Source: Paralichthys olivaceus
Lineage: Eukaryota > Chordata > Actinopteri > Pleuronectiformes > Paralichthyidae
Assembly (NCBI RefSeq): GCF_024713975.1
Contig: NC_091107.1
Location: 13,071,501-13,135,500, forward strand
Direction of reading: 5' to 3'
DNA length: 64,000 nucleotides
Within the stretch, counting starts at the first letter, position 1, and the number at the start of each line of letters is the position of its first letter. The notes under the pieces are model-generated. The model saw only the letters and a program-made list of their open reading frames with translations, was not told the DNA's origin and ran no database searches. Positions 49,165 through 62,672 of the stretch are shown here, piece by piece. Position numbers and translations under genes: made by a program.

Positions 49165-49560
49165 ATAAGGATGGATGACATGACAGCTCCCCAAAAGTGA
49201 AGCCTTAACATCTGGATCACCCCCTGGTGGCTGGCTCTAGAAATGTTCATAAACCTCGCCTCCTCCATGTTATCATCAAGTATCATCTGATCACTCCTCC
49301 ATGTTATCAGATGTGACATGGACCAAACAAAAATGCAGAAAGTAGTTAAAATATTGTTTTCTCACATTACTGTCATTTTAGGTAGTTCTTAACACACTGA
49401 TGTTTCCAGTAAATTTTGTCTTAATGAGTTATTATAACATCCTGACAGCTGCGACTAAATTGCTATTGGTCAACTACACAAATCTGGGGAAGCTCAATAC
49501 TGCGGATTGCTACTATGCAGACTCATTTTCAGCTTCATTTTTATACAAAGAGAGGAAGTG
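49165..49560 (+). repeat. dispersed repeat family 'ctggtggctggctg', copy B
   Basis: Has 'acatgacagctccccaaaag', 'cccctggtggctggct', 'cctcctccatgttatca' and then 'cctgacagctgcgactaaat'. It starts only ~75 bases after the MITE at 48726-49087. A 124-codon frame at 49400-49774 runs through its right part and is considered spurious. Confidence 0.65.
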
Positions 49561-52500
49561 GAGATTCAAATTCCATATTTACATTAAGTCTATGGAATAT
49601 TTACACAAAATAAAAGAACAAAACAATAAAATAAGGCAAAGGACAAATCTTATATCAAATCTAAAAATTGACTTTTTCATCCTCCAGTCTACATTATATT
49701 CTGTAACCACCTTTTCTTTTTTAAACAATGGTTTTCAGATTGGAGCTCAGGCTGCACCACTAGTCAGAAAATAAAACAGATTTTTTGACAGTTTCAATGC
49801 TTCACACGCTCCCATCAAATAAAATGAGTTTTCTCGCTAATCTCTCTCACCACATGACACCCAACTGATTTCCATTTCAGAATAATAACTCTCTAACGTA
49901 ACGCTCTAGTGCAAGATCCTCTATAAAAAGAAAATACATAAGATTAAGTTTAAAACATCTTTCATCATATTGTGCATCTATGACTATTAAAAAAAAAAAG
50001 ATTTTGTCCAATGTTTGCATTTTCTATCCATAGACAAAAGGAAACCTGTGACAAAAAGGCACCTGGATCCACAGCTAACATCATCTCTACCTTTTCTTTC
50101 GCCCACACGAAAACATCATTACACAGTGACAGCGTCATCACACCAACGGCCACACAATCCACATGGCAATTAACAATTCGACACACTCACACCCATGACT
50201 GCACCTCAGGCTGCGGCTGTGTTATTAATTTCCATGCAGAGGTATCTATGTTTAGTTATCCACAAAATTCCTGTAAATAATTGGTATTTGTGGTGGGGAG
50301 CAGCAGTGTGAAAGTGTCACTGATACCCAGTCTATTAACTTGTTGACACTTTGGGGTTGGGCCTGACTCTGGGCTAATATGGAGTGTGACCGAGCAGAAC
50401 CATCTTCATTATCGCGGCATAATGTTTCATCTCTTCAGGCCTGGGCACTGATGGCCAACAACCCACTCCTCTGCATCTACCTCTCTTCTTCTTCTTGCTG
50501 TTTCTATCTCCTGTAAATGTGAGGTTACCAAGGGCACGGCCACTTGCCTTCTCACATATTTTTTTAGAAACATGTTTTTTTCCACGTGATTTCTAGTTTA
50601 TTTCACTCTCCATCCATTCATCTTCTCCTTCTACTTCCATCTTTCTCTGTAGTGGCAGAGCTTTATTGCATCATCTTTCTTTGGTGTACTTGCACTCATA
50701 TTTCCTCCTCTCATTTTGCTTTGCTTTGAGTTGTTGCCATCTGTCTGCACTCACCGGCCCGGCCGCTCTTGTATTATTTGTACATCTTCTTCACAATTTT
50801 GTTGGGCTAAATCACAGCTGCTGTTATTTTCTCTTTAATCCGACTCTCCCCTCGTCTCTCCAGCACGTTGCAGTCTTTCAGCTGTTTTTTTTAGGTAACA
50901 AACCAGGGGCAGCAGTGCATCTCTTCATGCTTAAAATAATTTCTGTTTGGCTGCTGCATGAAAATTGTTATAGTTTCGATGTCAATAGAGTCAGTTATTC
51001 ATTACTGCTATGTGAGAAAAGCAGTGTTATAAAATTCAGAATAGCATGCTATGCTTTTAGTAGTAATGAAATTTCAGCACTGCTGTGATGGGGAGTCAGG
51101 GGAATGTAGTGGCTTTTGAAACCTGTCCCCATTTGACTTTATTTGCATTCTTGATCCTTATTGTAAATCATTGCACATCTACATGAGCTGTGCCAATTAA
51201 GGCTCAGGGAGTAAACAGTTTCAGAATCATTATGCATTAGGGGGAAAACAAGTAATATGAAGCTGTCCAGAAGAATCTCTCACTGGCTTTTCCACTCCCT
51301 CCCCACACTGTCATCCTGTCACTTGCTCTGTCGGGAGCTCTTAAGTCACGCTAGACTGCGTGCATGACAGAAAAAAAACACAATAACAAATTACCTTTTC
51401 TTTAGTAAAATTAATTGACACAGATGTGAGCAGGAGAAGGGAAACAAGCACAAAATCAGCCAGGTGCAAATTATTGATTTAAATCCTAAACATGACCTTA
51501 TAACACATTCTCCTCAGTTCTCCAACAAATTCCTTCTCTCTTTCCTTCCACTACCATCTAATAAAATACTGCAGAGAGTATGTACCCTTGGAGGCCAACC
51601 CCAGACATTAGCATCACCCTGGTTCCCTCGAGAAAAAACTGAAATTTTAAATCGGGAGAACATGAGACGAGTAGATCTTTTATTTTTTCTTGCTCGGTTA
51701 AGGTCCGTTAAGCCGTTTTCTGACATGAACTCCTTGACATGAAAAAATTGGGTCTTTTCCAGGGTTTGATTTTCACATATAGAGAACGCGGCAGGAGATT
51801 GATGCGTTCAAAGCAACAGGAAAATCTCTGGAACATTCACGTGATGAGTAGTGCCTTGGCGGAAGCAGGTATAGGAGGCAGGACATATGTTTAAATTCGG
51901 CAGGAAAATCGTATGTTTTTGTTTTCAGCACATGGCACATGAGGCATCTGTCCTTTTCCTCAAATGCTCTTGAATTTCATAATCTTCAAGTTGACATCTT
52001 CATGTGATTCTTCTGTGTGAATACCACTTCTTATTTATCCGGAAATGTACGTATTTTCTTTGTTTTTTGAACTGTTCTGCATCTGTCACACATTAAAACA
52101 TTGCTTAATGCTATCACAGTGCATTATGTCAAAATATTTGCTTTTGCAGAAATGTGGAGGTTTGATTGACAGTGGTCTGGTAACATCAGCACACAACAAT
52201 CAAATGTCATCATTTCTATCTATCTATGTTACTCATTCTGATTGGTTTGCAGACATATGTGACATCCCCTTTTTTCATCAAAGATAAGATAAGATTTGCT
52301 GTGTTACACCTGAACCCAGGCACAACAGTAAAAAGTCATAAATAAGCACGCAATATAAACTAAATAATATACAGTCAAGAGAGTAAACCAGACTGCACAA
52401 AGAAAAATTCTATTACAGAAATTGAATATTGCATATAAACCTGAGTGAGTTTGTAGTTCAGTCCCAGAATTGTGTTCTCATGCTCCACTGGGAGCAGGTT

Positions 52501-53057
52501 GTACAATCTGACAGCAGCAGGAAGGAACGACCTGTGTTACCTCTCTCTCAGACACTTCAGGTGACTGACTGACTGAAGACGAAACAGAAGAAATCTCTGT
52601 GAAACTAACAAAACTTCTCAGAAAATGTGTTCAAGTAGGGCACCGTCAGTCATAGTATGAAGCTGACTGAACAAATGTGTTATCAGGGCTTTTACAATCA
52701 CTCATGACTAAGGTATGCAGTCACCTCATGCCTTTTAGTATGAATCCACAAACAGCTGGAGCGTCTGTGTCAACACACTCTCCCACTGGGCTGCGCAGTC
52801 TGTGAGTCTGTGAGTGTGACATGATAAAGGCCAGTCTCTAGCTGTTCTCCGCTGTGATTGGAGGAGGCTGCAGTCCAGTCTCCCCCGAGGTCAGTCATGT
52901 TGAACCTGCGAATGAAGGAGTTCAGCTGGATGACAAGTGACCTCCATCTGTAGCCCTACCTTGTTTCTTTTACATTTTACACAGTTATTTAAACATGTAA
53001 GGTGTCTGTCCATATTGTGCTTTTTAGGGTTTTCCATTTCCTTTAGAGAGTTTTAAG
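49561..53057. other. gene-poor interval with repeat remnants
   Basis: No convincing exon. 51715-52015 resembles parts of the element at 53058-53532. 52435-52560 ('gggagcaggttgtacaatct', 'gacagcagcaggaaggaacg') is a segment I recognise from dispersed fish repeats, probably a decayed retroelement piece; class not determined. Confidence 0.45.
51715..52015. repeat. fragment related to the 53058-53532 element
   Basis: Starts with 'cgttttctgacatgaactcc', close to the terminus CTGTTTTCAGATATGAG, and later has 'cttcaagttgacatcttcat', like 'acaagttgaaatcttcatct' near 53217. It is diverged and lacks a clear right terminus. Confidence 0.45.
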
Positions 53058-53532
53058 CTGTTTTCAGATATGAGTTTGTCTTTCACGCAGCAGCAGATCA
53101 TCCTTGTAAGTCAGGACATTACGTATAACTTCAGCTGTGGAAGGCACAGTGATTTTGTTTGCAAATCAAAACTTACGTCGGTTCTATTCTCCAAAAGCTC
53201 TTAAATTTTCTCTTTACAAGTTGAAATCTTCATCTGTCTTGTACCCGTTTGGCAATTTTTTTTCACCCTGAATATTTCTATTCCACCAGTTTTGTGTCCA
53301 TCGCATGTGAGAAACTTTGACACACCCACTCACTCGCTCTGGAATTTTACGCCCATTTTCCTGTTGCATTCTCACATAAGCTCACTTTGATATTTTATGC
53401 ATATTTTACAGGGGATTGATAGGACAGTTCTGGAAAATGTCTGGAGCAACCGACTCTAACTTTTGCTTTCTCACATAAAGCCCCTCAGGGTGAAATTTCA
53501 GGAAAATGTCTTCAGTGCATATCTGAAAACAG
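53058..53532. mobile_element. MITE-like element with 15-bp inverted termini
   Basis: CTGTTTTCAGATATG at 53058-53072 is matched by its exact reverse complement CATATCTGAAAACAG at 53518-53532. Outside the termini TTAA is found on the right and TTAA plus one base on the left, so a TTAA-type element is likely. The interior of ~445 bp is non-coding. Confidence 0.65.
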
Positions 53533-53732
53533 TTAAATAGATTGTTTTAATGTTATATTAAAATATATTAATATATAAACTAAACACTGTGAAACATCCT
53601 ACTTTTCAGTTTTGTTTAAAAATGTGGTTCCCAAAATGGTCACAGTATAATTTTTGCAAAACTCAATCAACAGGAATCACAGCATCATATTGAGTTCCTC
53701 ATAGTGTGAACAGAAAATGAAAACAGCACCTA

Positions 53733-54075
53733 TCAGAGTAGACTAAGCCCCTGTGGTGGTGGTGGCAGTGGAGGGACCCCCTGATGTTTTCTAATCATTG
53801 TCTGCAGTATTTCATGTGTTAAAGCTGAGGATATTCTCCTCTGTACTGGCAAAGCTTGTTTACTGATACAGTACAGTGATTCTATGTTATCCTGACAATA
53901 ATCACTCGTGATTCCTTCTGCACCACCATCCAGTTTGACAACTGATTTCCCATGCTGTGATTTGCTGAAGTGTCGGCGAGGTCTCACAAAGCTGGTGGTT
54001 GACGTGATTGCAGTCCCGAGGTGCTTGCTGACCACTTGACCTTGAAATTCACCAAAATTGACTGTCCTTGAGCAT
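53733..54075 (-). CDS. possible terminal coding exon of an unidentified gene
   Basis: An open frame continues on the minus strand to a TGA at 53733-53735. Unlike other open frames in this region, its composition looks protein-like: a basic part (FVRPRRHFSKSQHGKS), mixed polar sequence, and a tail with HEILQTMIRKHQGVPPL, a run of prolines and GLSLL. A pyrimidine-containing stretch followed by CTCAAG or GGACAG could be the acceptor near 54060-54076. A partner exon must lie at higher coordinates; I could not find one. I do not recognise the protein. It could be the last exon of a gene lying to the right, an old processed fragment, or chance. Confidence 0.25.
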
Positions 54076-55127
54076 GAACGACAAAGGTAATGCAATAGAC
54101 AAGAGACACAAAAATGACACGCATCAGATATGCATTTATTCTTATGTGACAAATATGATCACATAAGAATAAAATATCAATAACATTTAAATTTATATGT
54201 GTAGCCCATATTCACAAATCACAATCACAATGTAGCCCACAATCAGGGCTTAACAAGGTGTGACATCCTCTGTTCTTAACCCTTGACTAGAGTAATGCAA
54301 AACTACCAAATCAAACTATTCTCAGAGAGAGCCACATATGAGGGATCCATCTCCAGAGCAGAGCAGAGCACGTCAACAAAATAACATTTACCACATTAAT
54401 GAAAAAAGACATTGTCTCACATAAATGGAATGAAGCATCAATGTTTTGAGTATTTATACAGAAGAAAAGAAAGAGATGAAGGGAGCACTAAGGACAACTG
54501 AAATCAAAGCAGTATTGGCGGTAAAGGTAGTATATGTGGGCAGGTATATTATATCCAAACAATCTAGTTGTAATCATATTCCACAATCGGCTGCCACCTT
54601 GATTCATCGAGATCCTGGATCTGTAAAGATAAAACACAAGGAGTCAGGGGAAGATGTCACATCATTAACATGTATTGATGAGACACAAATGTGAGGAAGT
54701 AGAAGAGGAAAGAGAAACTCCATATGTCAAGTGCACTTTGCGTGCTTTGATTTCTTTAAACCCTCTTGAACCTCTGCAGCATTTGAACCTTTTTTTCCTC
54801 CTGTGGTTGAGGTCTACGACTGGTCTCTGTGCTGCTATTCCTTTGCACGGGCCCCGTAGCTAATCAAAGCTTCTCTTTTCTGCTTAGCTGTCATGCACAC
54901 AAATTCCCAACAGCACATCCTTATTAGCCCTGAGTTTAAAGCGCACCAAAGTCAACTGACAGGCCCTCCAGGCCCTCCACGAGCAATTCTTAAGAAGTAT
55001 TTCATTATGTCTGTCAGACACATGTGGATCCAAGCTGATGACTTTGCATCTTATGCCTGAGTGTTTCTCCTCCCACCTCGGCATCTGTGCCCAGGGTATA
55101 CTGATTTCAGTGGAGGTGTGTGTCAGC

Positions 55128-55131
<4 letters not shown>

Positions 55132-55221
<90 letters not shown>
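55132..55221. repeat. long TG dinucleotide microsatellite
   Basis: About 45 uninterrupted TG units. Likely polymorphic; alternating purine-pyrimidine DNA of this length can adopt Z-form. The frame running through it (Cys-Val repeats) is an artefact. Confidence 0.95.
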
Positions 55222-55222
<1 letters not shown>

Positions 55223-57299
55223 CAGATGCCATCATTCTGACCCAAGAGAGGCCAAATTTGATGTGAATTGAAGATCAAGCGAACTGTTCCCAGGAGCACT
55301 TTGATAAAATCAGCTCATCAGTAAGTGTCCTATGTGTCCCCAGAAACTAGAAGCGGGGTTTTGATGTTTTGGTGGCGAGTAATAAGCCTCTAATCTGCAT
55401 GGATTTTTTTCTGTACCTCAGGGTTTAGTGAACTGATGTTGGAGTCAATGAATAAACTTGTAAGTAGTAAAGAATGAAATAGATATCTTTGGAAACTGAA
55501 ACTCCAAACTTTGTCACCCCTGCATGTTGTTGCCACCGACTGAAATGTGCAAATATCTGCAGAGTGGTTGTGTGTGTTTGCAGAAGCTTTTATTTGTTTT
55601 TATTTATTTTTATTTACAGTTTTGAATTTAAGGATAATTCCCATGAGATGTACCACTTATTTCTTCAGAGGGTCTTAAAGGATGTGTTAGTTGAAGGGGT
55701 GTGAGCATGTGAAGAGACACTTAGACTCAATGCTCTTATAATGGACAAACAAAGGAGAATTAATCAAATGCATTGAAATTAAATTAATTGTGAACAGAAG
55801 TCTCTGGTGTTTAGACTCTAGTGGGATGTAGAACACCATGAAAGCTGTCCAATGAATTAGGTGGTTCAGAAAAAGGATACTGGTGGGGGTGTTGATGAAT
55901 GGAGCACATCTCATTGAACGATTAGAAGAGAGATGACCAAGTGTTCAGAGTGGAGGTGGTACAGGGGTGGATGTGGGTCACAGAGTGATCTTGTTACTCA
56001 ACTGAATACTTGGTGCTCAGATGAGTGACAGGAGGGAGAGAGAACATTTTAAATCTTGACAGCTTACAGGTGATTTGCGAGAGTGCGAGGTTGCGATTGG
56101 ATGAAAAGAGAGAATGAACTGGTGGTGACTTATGAAGTCTGACTGAACTTTCACTGAGCTTGAGTGTTGTCCTTGCTGCTTCGAACTGTGTTTATTGGGT
56201 ACTGAGACGACTTGAGACTTAAAGACTTGAAACATTTAAGTCTCAGGTTGAAATATAAACAGTGAGAGATTAATCTAATTGCAAAGTAATGTGCTTTGTC
56301 TCACAAATATATATCAACTGTATCAGAAACCAGCAGCGTTAACTTCCAATTTAGACTTGAGACAGTGTTGAGACCTGCTCCAGCTTCCCGTGGGTACATT
56401 AATATGTTCTTAAACCCATATGAATCTTGTGTGTAATCAAAGGGAGTATGAAGCTCTCTGTAGGTTCCCTCCCGCTGCGAGCGCCTGCAGATGTGCTCGT
56501 ACCGGAGCTTATTCTCTTCTTCTGTGGCTGTGACAGAGGCAATGGATTATTCAATAGTGTAATGAATGAGGTGTCAGAAACATTCAGCTCCGCTGTTGGG
56601 CAGAATGATTTCTCTCTGTCTACCTCTGCCTCGCTATACGTTGCTCTTATTGATTATGATGGGGCTGCCTTCTCTCAATTTATTACAATATTGATCTGGG
56701 ACAGATGCAGAGGAACAGAGTGAACAGAGGAGTGAAGTTTCTTAAGCTGAGAGGCTGAAAGCAAAGGCAGCGGGAAGAATTAGTGGCTTGGGACGAAATA
56801 CACTAAGCTATAACATTGCAACTGCTATAATAAAGGTAGACAGCTGAAGTATCCTAAAATGCTTTATTTCTTTTTTTACATTGTTCTCTGGTCCTTGATA
56901 TGTGAAGTGGCATAGCAGGGGTCTGTACAAATCAAGTTCAATTTACCATTACAGATATATATTCATTATCACTCCTGGATAACGTGGTGTAATACATGGC
57001 TGGAACAACTGGTTCAATTAACTCTGGGATTTCCTATTCAACTACTTTGTCACATCACTCGGGCCGTGTATAATACACTAGCTTTAATATAACAAGCAAC
57101 CCTTATACCTGAATTAAAGGTCAGTTACAGCGACAGACAAGAGTAACATTCATCAAGGTTGAATGTGAAGAATATGCTCACATAAGAAACACTTGAACAG
57201 TAAGTATAGAAAGAGTGTGAAGTTCAATACAAATCCTGTCAGAGTTAAATCACATTTGTTGAAGTCAAGCTATAACAGTTATGATGTTATTATACGTAA

Positions 57300-57615
57300 A
57301 GTAATAAATCCTCACTTGACCTCATGGATGAACTGATCGAATTTTGGTGATTGTAGGTTAAAGATTAAAAAACACAGTGATTTCATAATCTTGTGAACGT
57401 GACACATCAGGAAATTTAGTTTAATACATCCAGCAAAACCCTGATTACAATTTGGAGGTCAAGGGTCAAGGTCACTGTGACTTCACAAAACCTTTTTTTA
57501 TCTTGTAAATGTAATATCTTAAGAACGCCTCACATTTGACAGATATATTCACTTAGACTCACTGATGAACTGATTAGATTCAAAGATCAAGGTCACAGTG
57601 GCCTGATAAAACATG
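57300..57615. repeat. three degenerate ~110-bp tandem units
   Basis: Blocks of the type 'ggtcaaggtcactgtgactt', 'cataaaac' and 'cttgtgaacgtgac' recur near 57345, 57455 and 57575, with 'tggatgaactgat' and 'ctgatgaactgat' at 57325 and 57560. Diverged tandem copies of a common fish repeat. Confidence 0.55.
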
Positions 57616-60600
57616 TTGTTAGGGTTAAGAGTTGTTTTGTTGGGTTATGTTTTGCATCTATACTTATGGTTCCGGAACTGTGGTCTATGTCACAGTTGAA
57701 CTCGTTCGGCAGAAGAGGCAGACAAACACTTATCATACCTCTGCTGTTTTTCCACTTTTCAAAAAACCTCTTCTTGACATATTTTTTCAGATACATTTTC
57801 AGCCTTCTGTGTTGCAATTTTTACATGGTAGCATCTGGTCAACATCTGAGTTGCTGTCAAGTAATTGCAGAAGAATAAATATAACATCCAATTCATCTTT
57901 CATGCAAATTAACAATCATAAAAATCCTGGCCGTTGTTAATATGTTGATATTTCTGTACTTTGAAAACCAGTGCAGAGTTTCATCACTATCACATTTTCT
58001 AAATGTTTGGTCTCGCTTTGACCAAACCTCCGTCTCTTGTGAATTTGACTGGACTTGACGTCTGCAGGACGCTGAGGTCGTCTTCAGCGTGTCCCCGGCT
58101 GTCCCCCTTCCCCTTGTCTCTAAACATAAGGTCCGAGGAGGGTCACATCCTCTCAGTTCGTTTCTGTGTGTGTGTGTTTGCTCCCTCCTCAGAGCTTAGT
58201 AAATCAGAAAGCCAGTTTCTATCCAAACTCAGCCTCCCCTGATGTGCGACCTCAATTACAGAAGCAGAGAGATTATGGGTCAGAATTAATACCTCTCTTA
58301 ATCTATACGCACTCCTCTCCAACTCACTGTATGTTCCCTCGCTCATCGTCTTGATTCATTTAACAAACAGGGGATATGTTGACCACTCATTCCTCCATCA
58401 CTTCTCTACATTTCTTTAGCTGGAATCTGTCTGTCACACGTGTAGAAGAATTCTGCAGCTCACCTTTGTTCTCTAGGCTTTTAACACACCACTACCACAA
58501 TATGCTGCTTTTCTCTTCCATGTGCAGTTCTACCTCAATGGTTTCGGTATATGTCCTTCAGTCTCTCAAACACTTTAGACACTGTGGTCAGATATTCAAC
58601 TTATGTCCAGGTGTAAAATAATGATCCTGTTTCTTTTACAGAAGCACATTACATTCACAGAGTAAATAAAGCATTAGACACGTTATGATTGCATAGATCT
58701 GGAGGATCTTGCAGGATCTGAACCTGTCAGTTGTCGCTGAACACAAGACAAGACAGTGGGCAACGATGACGCTCTTGCAGTTAATCTGCTTTTACTTCTT
58801 TCTCAGTATGAGACACTGGACAAAGATGGCATTAATATTAGTATGGCAACACTGTGCAGGCAATTCAAGTCAATGGGATTGTTCAGGAGGAAAACCCAGT
58901 CTGACATCCTGGAAGTCGCTCTCTAGTTAAACCAACACAGGATGCTTCATGGAAATGCATCCAAGCTAACTAGACAATGTGTCAAATTTTTTGCAATGCG
59001 CTTCTGTAGTTTTTAACCTCTTATGTTAGCATGTGTATCTTTCACATTTATGGTTATTTGAATGGAAAGGGAACTAGAAAATCACCACATTAGTTTGTTT
59101 GTCTTTACCTTTAAAATAAAGGATATCTTTAGTCCAGATTCAATGGATATCATGTCAGCAATCCACACAATCCTACAAGTGCAGTCATGACACACTGTAA
59201 TACACACTGTATAATACAGATCATGACTCACAATGTAATTTCTCTGTAAGAATCAAGTATCAATAAAATGTTTACAGATTTTTTTTACAGGTAGTTAAAT
59301 TGAATTACAGTGGAGTAAAACAATAGTAAATACAGCAAGAGAGTGACTTGGTATTTTAGACGAAAGAAGCAATAATTAATGGCCATGTTTTGAAAAAACT
59401 TGTTACTGGTAAGTCATATTAAATTGTTTCTTATGATAAAATATCATATCGATATGTTTGCTTCATTTCTCAAAAGCAGTAGGAAGTTGAGACATGCAAG
59501 CCATCTTTATATACAGTCTATGATAAAGCCATTAGATCTGATGACTTGTGTTGTTTTCTTTTCTTTTTCTTTTACTTTCATTTATGTTATTATCATAGCA
59601 CATGCAATCTTCTTTCTTTCTTTGAATAACATCATTATATCTACACTGTCATGTTGTTTCCTGGTTTGCAGCTTCTGTTTTTAAAAAACGTAATAATTCT
59701 GTGCAAAGTCACTACACTCTCTCACACTCTTGTATGAAATTCACAAATGTCAATTCTGTCAAGATTCCCTCGGTGGTAATGTTTGGTTTTGGACTGTAGA
59801 CAAAGAATAATCTGAAATATATGTATTCTTTTTTGGGTATCTACTGCATGAGCATTGATCTGTAAATATTACACATATGCAACATAAAAATGAAAGAAGT
59901 AAATATGATATGAAAGGAAAACCACAATTAGAGTTTGGGCCTAAATACTGATCATAAAGTAACAATGGGGATGTTTCAATGTTGAATATGAGCATAAATT
60001 TGAGATCGGTTTCGACAAGGCAACGTGAAGTGAAGAGAAACTGAGAGTTTTTAAAATTAAGTTCTGTTGCACAGTAAAGAACATAAACACATTTATGCAA
60101 GTTAAAGGTGATAAATATTAGTTTTCTCTGAGTGACTGGCAAAGTTAGAATTAGCATTCATTGCGTTCATTGTCACTGCAGTAGATCAATATGCAAGGAA
60201 ATTGAATGAGGCAGAACCACAGGTAATTCAAATGATCATTTCCTGTTATTAGAGCCAGGATCCCTGTACACCATTCTCTTATTGTCAATGTGAGAGCATA
60301 TTTTTTTCTGTTCTACTGCAGGCTATTCCATATTAATGGATGGATTTTATGGGTAGTGCAGCCTAACGTCTGTTGGGAATGTGTGTGTGTGCATTTATGT
60401 TAGTATTTCTGTTTATGTCTGTAAGATCAAGGTGGGGGGTGTAAAAGAAAGGAAAGTAAGACGGCGAAGGAATAAAAAAAATCTCTTCAGGAAAGAAGGT
60501 TTTACACCTTTGAAGCTATCGGCTATATCTTTACCTGTGAGATATTCCATCTCCCCTTCTCCTTCCTCTCTTTCTCTCCCATTCTTACCTCCCTTCTTCA

Positions 60601-62136
60601 TCCACCCTGTGACTCACCACATTCCCAGACATTTTGCGTCGTTCCCTCCATCCCATCCGTCCCATCTCAACAGATGAATCCATTAAGTTGCATAATTTAC
60701 CCGCAAAGCAAAAGTCTCAAACAGGGCCTCAGCCATTGTACAAGTTTCAATGGAGAGGAAGTGCTTTTGTGTCAGCCTCACCCGACCAGACTGTCAGGCT
60801 TTGAAAATCTGACCACCAGCCCTGCTGCATTCAAACGTCTAAAAAGCCAGGAGGGAATCAGCTGACGTCTGCCCTGAGATGACTTCAGGAATATTCAATT
60901 CATATAAAATCGCAGACAACTACACAAAAGATTTATTCTGATAATTTCTTATGCATGTGTTGGTAGTCTTCTTTGTGCCTGTTTACAAATCTGGGGCATC
61001 TTCCATCTTATTTTGATATCTAACAAACACAATATGAGACCTTTCTGTGGGAGAACTGTGTTGATTGAATAAATGATCAGTGGCATTGCATTTATAAACC
61101 TTGAATAAAGATGTGTTCCCATTCAGGACGTCCCTCGATGCATATTCCCCCTACTTTGAAAGACTGAAATGACTGTCCCACTGCTGTCCTTCATTCTCAA
61201 ACATATTAAAATGGGAAAACTAAAGATTGTTTGTCAAAAGATTTAAAAAAACAAACATTTTTAACACTTAAATGGATTTTGTTACTTGAACAAATCATCT
61301 GCTAACAATAGGAACATTGTCGAATGTAAATGGTCACACAAACTCAACCAATTGTAAGTCTGTCTCAGCTGTCAATGGTGATGTTTTAACCTGTTTTCAT
61401 TGCTTCAAATAAGTATTTAAAAATTAATTCTTCCTGAAACATGAACATAAAAAAAATCAATTCATTTTGTGTGTATCCAAATGTCTGTTCTTTCAGTAGT
61501 GTGTGAATGTCTAATGTGTGCGTGTGTGTAATAGTATTTTAATATGAGCACTTCAAATCTCAAGGTGGGTTTTAACTCTCTAGTGAAATACAACAAAGTG
61601 ACTGTGTGAAAAAATGACATAATTAATAGGATCACAATAAAAGTGGACACAAGGTTTTCAAAATCTATATAAAATAGAATCCAGTTACCTCATTGAACAG
61701 CTACTTCACATAGTTTTATATACAAATAAACAAGCCCTGGCAAAAATATTTTTCCACACACTCAGCATTCATTAAAATTCTACTGAAATGTCTCTATTTT
61801 TAACGTGCTCCTATTAGAGCAGAATTCTTTCTTTTATTTTTGCCAAAAGGTGTTTACAGAGCAGTGAAAAAAATATCAAGATCAAATGCACAACCAGATA
61901 TCTTCAGACTTTTGAAAAGCAGACTTCATCATGCATGGTAATCTATTCGAAGCAGGTGCTTCAGGAATCTGATTAAGATGCCCGCCGGCTAAAAGGAGAA
62001 CTTGTTTTGATAACTTGCAGATGAAATGTTCTGTTAGTCTACAAAAGTTTGGCTAAAGCTCCACATGTGTTAACTTTTGATTTTAACTGACGTTGTGGCT
62101 TCAAGCAATGTTAAGGGTGGCTGATGTTGATTGTAT

Positions 62137-62175
62137 TTCTATCATCTATCATAATGTAAATGATAGATGATAGAA
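62137..62175. repeat. perfect hairpin, 16-bp arms, 7-base loop
   Basis: TTCTATCATCTATCAT (62137-62152), AATGTAA, then the exact reverse complement at 62160-62175. The arms are built from TATC/GATA repeats, so it may come from an inverted microsatellite duplication. Confidence 0.85.
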
Positions 62176-62424
62176 CTCCACCATGTCTTTTAACTGAAAG
62201 GACATAGAATTGATCTTCATTCATTCTCTGAGGGCTCACTCTAACTCTTAAGTAATTGGTACTCAACAATTACAACCTGTTACATTGTTGAACTCATAGT
62301 AGATTGTTTTTTAAAGGATCAAAGTCAATGCAAAAATATTAGTGATATGTGTCTACATTACCCACAATGCAATTCAAATGCCAACATTTCAGTCAGATAT
62401 TTGGATGAGTTACAAAAACTCTAG

Positions 62425-62630
62425 ATAACTATAGACGATATGACAGCTCCCCAAAAGTGAAGCCAAAACATCCCCCTGGTGGCTGGCTGCAGTAAAGGAA
62501 CAAACAAATGAGTACATGTTGCATTTTTCTAACAAATAGTTCCTCTTATTTTAGGCAGAGCTTATCACACTGATGTTCGTCTAAGTGCTCATTTTCCTTA
62601 AATCTTCGGTTTTAATTAAATATTTGATGA
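62425..62630 (+). repeat. dispersed repeat family 'ctggtggctggctg', copy C
   Basis: 'tatgacagctccccaaaagt', 'ccccctggtggctggctgca' and 'cttatcacactgatgttc' match copy B in order. It is shorter, lacking the 'ctccatgttagtgga' block. Confidence 0.6.
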
Positions 62631-62650
62631 TAGAAAAACAGGCTGAGATG

Positions 62651-62672
62651 CCCCCCCCCCCCCCCCCCCCCC
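62651..62672. repeat. 22-base poly-C tract
   Basis: Twenty-two C, then A and five more C. A likely site of assembly or sequencing length error. Confidence 0.9.

Noticed and set aside
49400..49774. 124-codon open frame
   Set aside because: It lies in the right part of dispersed repeat copy B; AT-rich codons and no recognisable domain.
55038..55271. Frame with Cys-Val repeats
   Set aside because: Translation of the TG microsatellite.
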